Shown one piece after another: positions 48,689 through 64,000 of a stretch of 64,000 nucleotides of DNA (position 1 is its first letter; the number at the start of each line of letters is the position of its first letter). The translations under genes were made by a program, and so were the position numbers. Source of the stretch: Cliona cf. orientalis. Its lineage: Eukaryota > Porifera > Demospongiae > Clionaida > Clionaidae. The notes beneath the pieces are model-generated. The model saw nothing but the letters and a program-made list of their open reading frames with translations. It made no database searches and was not told where the DNA came from. The stretch is taken from the NCBI GenBank assembly GCA_963930775.1, contig OZ005692.1, forward strand, positions 8,418,135-8,482,134, written 5' to 3'.

Positions 48689-49921
48689 GCCCAGTGGCAA
48701 TCAAGTTACTTTTCTGTGGTTATGAGGTAATTATAGTGTAATGTATGACGAAATTTATGGTGTAATCTATGAGGTAATTGCCAGAAAATTCAGGGCCTCC
48801 ATGGAGCCTTTCTGAGACTTGAAAATATAGAGTATCTGACGCATGTATCCAAGGGAATACATTACAAGCTGAGTGCTACTTTCTCTGGTAAGTACTGCCA
48901 GCTGAACTTCACGCGTTCTCTTGGCTGACGTAATCCCGTGGATAAATAAAGCTAGCCTTGCGCTATATATAGCACACATGCTATGCAACGGTGTGCCATA
49001 CCACGACCAACCCGATGTTCAGAAGCTGTTATGGCGCTGTCGTGTTCGTCTTCTGTAATTGAAAATAATATTATTATTATCAGTGTCGAGGTCGAGAGTT
49101 GGTCTCAGACTCCATCTCTGCAATTGAGGGGCCGACATCGATGTGGCTTAGACTGTGTATACGCACTATATTGACAACCTTTTACCATAATTATGAATCA
49201 TTATGCAGCTACTGGGCATGTGGTCAAGTTTATCATTGAAATTAATAGTATTTTGTATGCTTTATAAACTTGAAAATAATTATTACATGTATGCCAGTTT
49301 GGTAACTAAACCCATGCAGCTGCAGGACTATGCATGGCTAGCCTATCAGGCCAGCTAGGTATTTAATGAACCCTTGACCATCTCCCCAGTAGCTGCCTAG
49401 TGTAATGGTGCATGTGGTAAAGGTCGTCAATAGAATGCGTACACATCGATCGATGCTCGCCCCAGAAATCATGGAGATGGCGTCTAAGATCGACTCTCAA
49501 CCTTGATAGCGACAAGTTTCGATGCTTCAATCACAGAGACGAACTCGACAGCACGGTATTCATTCCGAACTTCAGGTTGGTCACGTTGCTGCAGTCGCAC
49601 GCGGGCCAGCCCCTTGTGACAATGATGCGTGCTATATATAGCGCAAGACTAGCTTTATTTATCCACGGCATTACGTAAGCCAAGAAAACACGTGAAGTTC
49701 AACCAACAGTACTTCTCAGAGAAAGTAGCGCTCAGCTTGTAATGTATTTGCTAGATACACGCGTAAGATACTCTACATATTTACTGATTTTCAAGTCACA
49801 GAAAGGCTCCAGTGAGGCCCTAGATTTTTTCATAATTACCTCATAGGTTGCATCATAATTTCATCATAGATTACACTACAATTACCTCATAACCACAGAA
49901 AAGTAAATTGCTACTGGGGTG
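48689..49921. mobile_element. 1.2-kb fold-back element with about 460-bp inverted arms
   Basis: The left arm is about 48,689-49,150 and the right arm about 49,442-49,921. Terminal sequences GTGGCAATCAAGTTACTTTT and AAAAGTAAATTGCTACTGG are inverses. Internal matches (GCTATATATAGC, GTTGGTC, CATCGATG blocks) run through the whole arm with roughly 75-85% identity by eye. The loop of about 290 bases holds no ORF. It is a long inverted-repeat non-autonomous transposon or a degenerate palindrome. Confidence 0.75.
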
Positions 49922-50760
49922 ATAATAAAAAGAAGGGTCAAGTTAGCATAAACTGTACTTCAAATTTTTGTACCCTTCAATCTCCACAAGAAAGAAGGTC
50001 TGGTTAAACCTTGTGTACATAGTTTTGCTGCTCAAATGCACGTGATGTCACATTAGCAATAACAGAAGCCGTAATATTCTATTGAATAGTAGTTATTCTA
50101 TATGGCTTCTGTTTTTGCTAATCTGTAGTAATATTACACTTGTAATATTATAGTAGTTTGTGTAGGCTGTGTAGCTATGGTTATTAATTATGGTATGTGT
50201 GAGAGATGACTGACATAACTTAACTTAAAGAATATTGCGGATGAGCATTGGGCCGAGGGTGGGAATCTTACCCTTCATAGCTTCCCATATTTGAATAATA
50301 TACCGTAGTTAATCGAATACAACGTATGATCCAATTGAATGCAAGAAATTGAATTCTCATAATTCTTATATATGGAGCGATTGATGATCTTTACCAGAAA
50401 AATGCGAGCGTGTCTTTCAATCGATACTCGAAAAATTCTTAGAAAAGTCACTGGCAGAGATACATAGCCTAATACGTCCTAGATTGAGAAGGATAATATA
50501 ACATACATGCTTCATAGTACATGTACATGTACATGTATCATTCCATGCATATGCACTGGGTGAAAGAATCGGTCTATACGTGTGTGTTCAGTATCTCTGA
50601 TCATTATCCATGAGAAATCATCATAATATCTCAAGCTGTTACAGGCTGTAGGCATTATTCTATTAATTGACTCTTGTGTACCTGATATTATACCTCATAG
50701 CCTTGCTACGTACATGCATGTATGCATGCACCTATACAGTTGTGTGTTAATTGAGTGAAC
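49922..50760. other. Intergenic before the AGC kinase
   Basis: No gene seen. It includes a 19-base hairpin (50,052-50,070 with 50,104-50,122, GGCTTCTGTT arms, one mismatch) and a partial element starting ATACCGTAGTTAATCG at about 50,302. Confidence 0.5.
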
Positions 50761-59589
<8,829 letters not shown>

Positions 59590-60392
59590 TAGTAACAGGA
59601 GTACATTACAAGGAGTGTGCAATACACAGTAGTAGTACAAACATCTCTTTCCAGATTTGACATCACAACTACTCTTTTACATGGGGCTGAATATCATTAA
59701 AAGGTACTTAAAGGAACTGTGTATTTTTAGTAACGGGAGCCGGATGAGCTCAAGTACATGGGCAATGCGGTTTTGTGATGTTGTGATCACACCACTTGCT
59801 CGTGCCTGGCCTGCTGGTCTAAGCAACCGGCCACATCCTTTGGCGAAATCGACTTCGCGAGGATACTAAACCAAGCAAGAAGGTTAGTTTACCTCTCTTT
59901 TTGATGTTTAGCCTTCTTTTTAGGATTAGCTGCCATCATAAGGTGCATTGGGCTTGCTCGATCGATAACTGTGGGCGTGGTGCTTGGCATGTGGTTGCGA
60001 ACGTGATATTGACTTGCATCACGTTATGCGGTTGATTTTAAAGAATAGTAATGCGCGGCCCTTATATTATAGTGACCACTGAGTTACATTGATTCTGTAT
60101 AGTTGCAGCAGCAGCTAGTTACTATCAAAACAAGGACAGTGCAGACACATTCATGGCTTCATGGTTTTAGTGGTTGTGTGTTAATGATGTTCTGTGACGC
60201 CAAATCTGGAAAGAGATGATTGTACTACTACTATGTGTGTTGCATATTCTTTGTAATTGGGGCGAGCCTGAGCGAGCCCCACATAAATGGGAATGAACTG
60301 CGCGAATGAGATATATATATTATGTATTTATATCCCGTTACTATGTTGTTGCTATGTAAAATATACACCATAATGCACTTCCTAGAGACAAG
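59590..60392. other. Intergenic, no gene seen
   Basis: Mixed composition. A patch around 59,730-59,875 (GGAGCCGGATGAGC, GAAATCGACTTCGCGAGG) is GC-richer and may be repeat-derived. GGCGAGCCTGAGCGAGCCCC at about 60,262 is a short palindrome-rich motif recurring inverted near 63,505. Confidence 0.4.
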
Positions 60393-60505
60393 CAGTGCAA
60401 TATGAACACCCTCAGGTAAGCCACAGTGCAATATGAACAGCTCCAGGAAACCCACAGTGCAATATTAGTGGCCCAAGGGAAGTCAAAGTGCAATATTGAA
60501 TACTG
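60393..60505. repeat. Short tandem array, about 33-bp unit
   Basis: Four diverged copies of a unit containing AGTGCAATAT and a following CCAGG/CAAGG block. Confidence 0.7.
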
Positions 60506-60739
60506 CAGGCCTTGAACAATAAATATGTTGGTAGCAATAAAAGTAAAACTATCAATGGAGCATCTCGCAAGACTGAATGGAGCGTATGGCGGGAAAAGTA
60601 GCGGGAGATCGCCAGTTCGATCGAAGCGATGGGCGGAGTCATCGATCGATCAATCGCGTATCTAGGTAAGCTTACCGCGTAGGCACGTAGCCTTGTTTTT
60701 AGGACAGTCAAAAGTTCAACATAAGGGTGCAGGATTGGA

Positions 60740-61060
60740 TCAATATACAAAGTATACTAAAATATATCACAAATATGCGTATAACTGTCTAACCAATGGA
60801 TTATACAAATATACAAATATACATAAGTATACCTCAAGTATGCGTATATAATTGTCTAATCCAATACTATATGCCTAAATATATAGTCCATATAATAATT
60901 GCATCAGTATTGAAGGCAAGTATAATTTGCATAAAGTGCATAATTATATAGACGTTATACAACAAATATGCAATAGTATACCCTATACAGTCTAACTGTA
61001 TACTGTATAATATGTATAATTAGTATACTATTAATTTCAATGTCCGAGTCGCCTGTCAGA
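60740..61060. repeat. AT-rich TATAC-rich block
   Basis: Irregular repeats of ATATAC, GTATAC and ATACAAATATAC, including two copies of a GCGTATA(A)..TGTCTAA word. It leads into the tandem arrays that follow. Confidence 0.6.
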
Positions 61061-61195
61061 TAAAGTTTAAATGTCCGAGTCGTGTGTCAGACGTAGTTAA
61101 GTTTAGACGTCCGTGTCGCGTGTCAGACGTAATTAAGTTTAGACATTCGTGTCACTTGTCAGACGTAATTAAGGTTAGACGTGCATATCCAACGT
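61040..61195. repeat. Tandem array, about 40-bp unit (GTCAGACGTAATTAAG)
   Basis: About four copies of a unit running TTTAGACGTCCGTGTCGC and GTGTCAGACGTAATTAAG, diverging outward. Confidence 0.8.
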
Positions 61196-61211
61196 AATTA
61201 TAACAACATCT

Positions 61212-62072
61212 CCAAGCCGAGGGTGAGATATGATTTTATGCAAATCAGACATTATACAAATATACTGTATAATTATACATAATGTATACATGTAATCTAA
61301 AGATGTATAATTATGCAAATTATGCATTTTATACACCTCCAAGAGAGTGAGATATGACTTTATGCAAATTAGACATTATACAAAGATACTGTATAATTAT
61401 ACATAGTGTATAAATGTAATCTAAAGACGTATAATTATGCAAATTATGCATTTTATACATCTTTGAGAGGGTGAGATATGACTTTATGCAAATTAGACAT
61501 TATATAAATATACTGTATAATTATACATAGTGTATAAATGTAATCGACGTATAGTTATGCAAATTATGCACTTTATACACCTCCAAGAGAGTGAGATATG
61601 ACTTTATGCAAATTAAACGTTATACAAATATACTGTATAATTATACATAATGTATAAATGTAATCTAAAGACTATGCAAATTATGCACTTTATACACCTC
61701 CAAGAGAGTGAGATATGACTTTATGCAAATTAGACATTACACAAATATACTGTATAATTATACATAGTGTATAAATGTAATCTAAAGACGTATAATTATG
61801 CAAATTATGCATTTTATACATCTTTGAGAGGGTGAGATATGACTTTATGCAAATTAGACATTATATAAATATACTGTATAATTATACATAGTGTATAAAT
61901 GTAATCTAAAGACGTATAGTTATGCAAATTATGCACTTTATACACCTCCAAGAGAGTGAGATATGACTTTATGCAAATTAGACATTATACAAATATACTG
62001 TATAATTATACATAATGTATAAATGTAATCTAAAGACGTATAGTTATGCAAATTATGCACTTTATACACCAA
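61212..62072. repeat. 124-bp satellite, seven units with three-unit higher-order pattern
   Basis: The unit landmark GTGAGATATGA occurs at 61,223, 61,347, 61,471, 61,591, 61,708, 61,832 and 61,956. Units three and six share TTTGAGAGGGTG and TTATATAAATATAC, while two, four, five and seven have CCAAGAGAGTG, so the array repeats every three units (about 361 bases). Each unit has TATGCAAATTATGCA and TGTATAATTATACA palindromes. Confidence 0.9.
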
Positions 62073-62614
62073 TGCAAGGGAATCACAAAAGACTTAATAT
62101 AGACTACAGTTATACAGTATAGTGTATAATATAATATTATATAGTAATAAGAGAAGCACACTACTCAAATAGACAAATTATGCTGGTCATATACGAATTT
62201 AAGCTTTATTATACAGTATATTATACATATAATATGTATAATTAAGTAATAAACCTTAATAGTATAATAATGTAAGAGTATAACTAGTATAAAGATCCAT
62301 TACTGCACAGCTCTCAAGTTCAAGCATCGTTTCTTGGCTTCCGAGCTCAACGTTGCAGGTCACGCTAACGGTGATAGTTCATCGTCAAGAGTCGGATGGC
62401 TGTAGCTACGTAGCCAGAGCATGCCAGAGCTGTGTTTGTGGAATTGGCCACACCCCTCGGTCACGAGACGTTCAGACGTTCGAGTGACGTTCGACAACTT
62501 TTCTCAGAGAGCGATTTTGTGTGTCCGTTTCGATTAAGATAAGCTTGTCTTTTCTTTCTTTTTTTGAATTAGTGTTCTATGCGTATCTACGGTAGCTATG
62601 CCCACGGGATATAA

Positions 62615-62740
62615 ACTAGTTATATCACGCGCACTCGGGATGCATGGCATTTATTGCCCTCAACCCTCGGGCACAAGGCCCTCGGGCTTCGGTGCAATAA
62701 ATGCCATACATCCCTCGCGTCCGTGATATAACTATTACCA
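62615..62740 (+). mobile_element. Small palindromic element F
   Basis: It starts TTATATCACGCGC and ends CGCGTCCGTGATATAA, with inner palindromic arms GGCATTTATTGC / GCAATAAATGCC. A related inverted copy is at 57,965-58,095. Confidence 0.8.
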
Positions 62741-63048
62741 GGAGTAGATTAGATAGGAGTGTTGAACTCCCATACAGAAGCCTGTATAGCATTCCGGTAG
62801 GATGACGCAAGCAAAATAGTAACCGGTGCCTCATGCTGTGTAGCTTAAGTAGGTGTTATGTAAACTCAGACCTGTAGTTGCCATGGCTCACTAGATGCAG
62901 CTGTGCCCTCACCCACAGCAGTGTGAGACTGGCTGTGTCACTGTATAAACTGGGAGGTACAGCTTGGTTTCATTACAAGCCATACTACTACGTCATCCTA
63001 CCGGAACGCTGTTGTATGCAGTTCAACACTCCTATCTAATCTACTCCT
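62740..63048. mobile_element. TIR element G, about 310 bp
   Basis: Arms 62,740-62,807 and 62,991-63,048 are inverted (AGGAGTAGATTAGATAGGAG and TTCCGGTAGGATGACG blocks). The interior (62,830-62,960) resembles part of dispersed repeat A (GTCACTGTATAAACTGGGAG). Confidence 0.75.
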
Positions 63049-63544
63049 GCTATATACATATGGTACGTCGGTCCTTCCTTAGTTACGCCCCGCCCAATGC
63101 CGATCATTCCGGATTCCGTATGTATGCTGTTCTAATTCAGCAACTTGCAAATTTACACTCGTGTCTTTGGCTATGAACGCTGAACATTAACAAAGCATAA
63201 ACCAGTGAGAACTGAGGCTCCAGAGGAGGCGAGAGCGAGACAGAGTTCCATAGTAAATCGCAGCCTCAGCTCAACAGCCGTGCTGCTCAGAGCGTTCAGG
63301 AACAGAGGCAGCTATATCCTTGCAATGAAGGCGTGATGGACTGATCGCTGTCCTGATTCAGTAGAGTCTAGGCTACTGGAAATGAGTGCATGTCAACGCA
63401 AGAGACAAGCAATAGAGTCGGCAGAACTTGGAGGACAGGCCAGCCTATGAGCATGCATCCTGCAGCCTATAGTTGGGTGTGGTACAACATAAATAAGCTC
63501 ACTGTCGCTCAGGCTCACCCCACAATGCTTTGCATTTCCCTAGT
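63049..63544. other. Intergenic, no gene seen
   Basis: GC closer to 50% at 63,190-63,470, with no convincing ORF. It may be an unrecognised repeat. Confidence 0.4.
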
Positions 63545-64000
63545 GTACTCCGGATAGTAATCATTAACCCTTACCGCAAAGCGTAGGTGGAGGGGTTACT
63601 GCAATTGTTTGGCGATTTTTGTCCGTCCGTCCGTCCCTCCTATACTAAATGGTAAGGGTCGTCTGAGAGAAAGTACACATTCGAGGTATACCGGATACCG
63701 TGACAAAGGAATAGTGGTCATGTAAGTCCTGCCCAGTGGAGTAGTAGTGTGCAGCTGTTGCCCGTCTGTGTTTACATGGCTCTTACCTCAACTACATGAC
63801 TGGTTACAGTTCTGTGCCTTGCTGGTCAGTTGTCAGTGCAGTGACAGTGTAAATAGGCAGTGGCTTTCAAGTATATAATTCAGTTTAGGTTGTCACAGAA
63901 GCTTTCAGTTTGTATAGTGACATAGCCAGGTGCCTTTCCCCTACTCCTAGATCATGCACTGCACCTGAACATGATTATGGTACTGTTCAGAGTCAGGGTA
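63545..64000 (-). mobile_element. Dispersed repeat A, inverted copy running off the window
   Basis: Read on the minus strand it matches 41,740-42,480 in order: GTTCAGGTGCA, CTATGTCACTATACAAACTG, CAGTCATGTAGTTGAGG, GGACGGACAAAAATCGCC, CTTTGCGGTAAGGG. The left end is beyond position 64,000. Confidence 0.8.

Noticed and set aside
61040-62072. CRISPR array
   Set aside because: Units are contiguous or variable tandem satellites without unique spacers, in a eukaryotic context with no cas genes.

Overview
The window looks like nuclear DNA from an animal, most likely a demosponge. Genes are split by many short GT-AG introns, the background is AT-rich with frequent ACATGT and GCATGC tracts, and there are no bacterial-style operons. 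The two conserved housekeeping-type genes (PRMT5 and a two-domain cation channel) are metazoan in character. Secreted right-handed beta-helix proteins with FxxN/GGAI repeats and a kinase/Kelch fusion family also fit what I know of sponge gene repertoires. The sponge assignment is inference; no marker gene proves it.

Layout. 1-14,450: three tandem paralogues of a secreted beta-helix protein. Copy 1 carries an early in-frame stop, copy 2 has two frameshifts, and copy 3 (11,812-14,040) is intact. A decayed transmembrane remnant follows copy 1, and a TIR-bounded insertion holding three long hairpins lies before copy 3. 15,216-21,782: a complete 20-exon PRMT5. 22,230-23,192 (minus): a two-exon secreted jacalin-like protein, convergent with PRMT5. 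24,824-35,925: a channel of about 40 exons with two six-TM domains (TPC-like), an EF-hand-like linker and a long cytoplasmic tail, with many MITEs in its introns. 36,629-39,551 and 39,941-43,515: tandem two-exon genes, each encoding kinase + coiled coil + Kelch repeats. 44,534-45,859: an intronless gene for a helical protein with a C-terminal three-fold repeat that looks like a beta-trefoil. 46,671-47,640 (minus): a decayed beta-helix membrane-protein gene. 50,761-59,589: a minimal PKC-like AGC kinase whose introns are packed with nested transposons, one carrying a RecQ-type helicase fragment. 59,590-64,000: repeats, including a 124-bp satellite with three-unit higher-order periodicity.

How the parts relate. 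The genes do not form one pathway. The beta-helix cluster shows birth-and-death evolution (duplication, stop, frameshift, fold-back breakpoint). The kinase/Kelch pair shows recent duplication with near-identical catalytic cores and diverged tails, which suggests gene conversion. The main accessory signal is a dense set of non-autonomous DNA transposons. At least two keep pieces of coding sequence that hint at the autonomous parent.

All exon models were joined by eye from splice sites, phase and family conservation. No alignment or database search was run.
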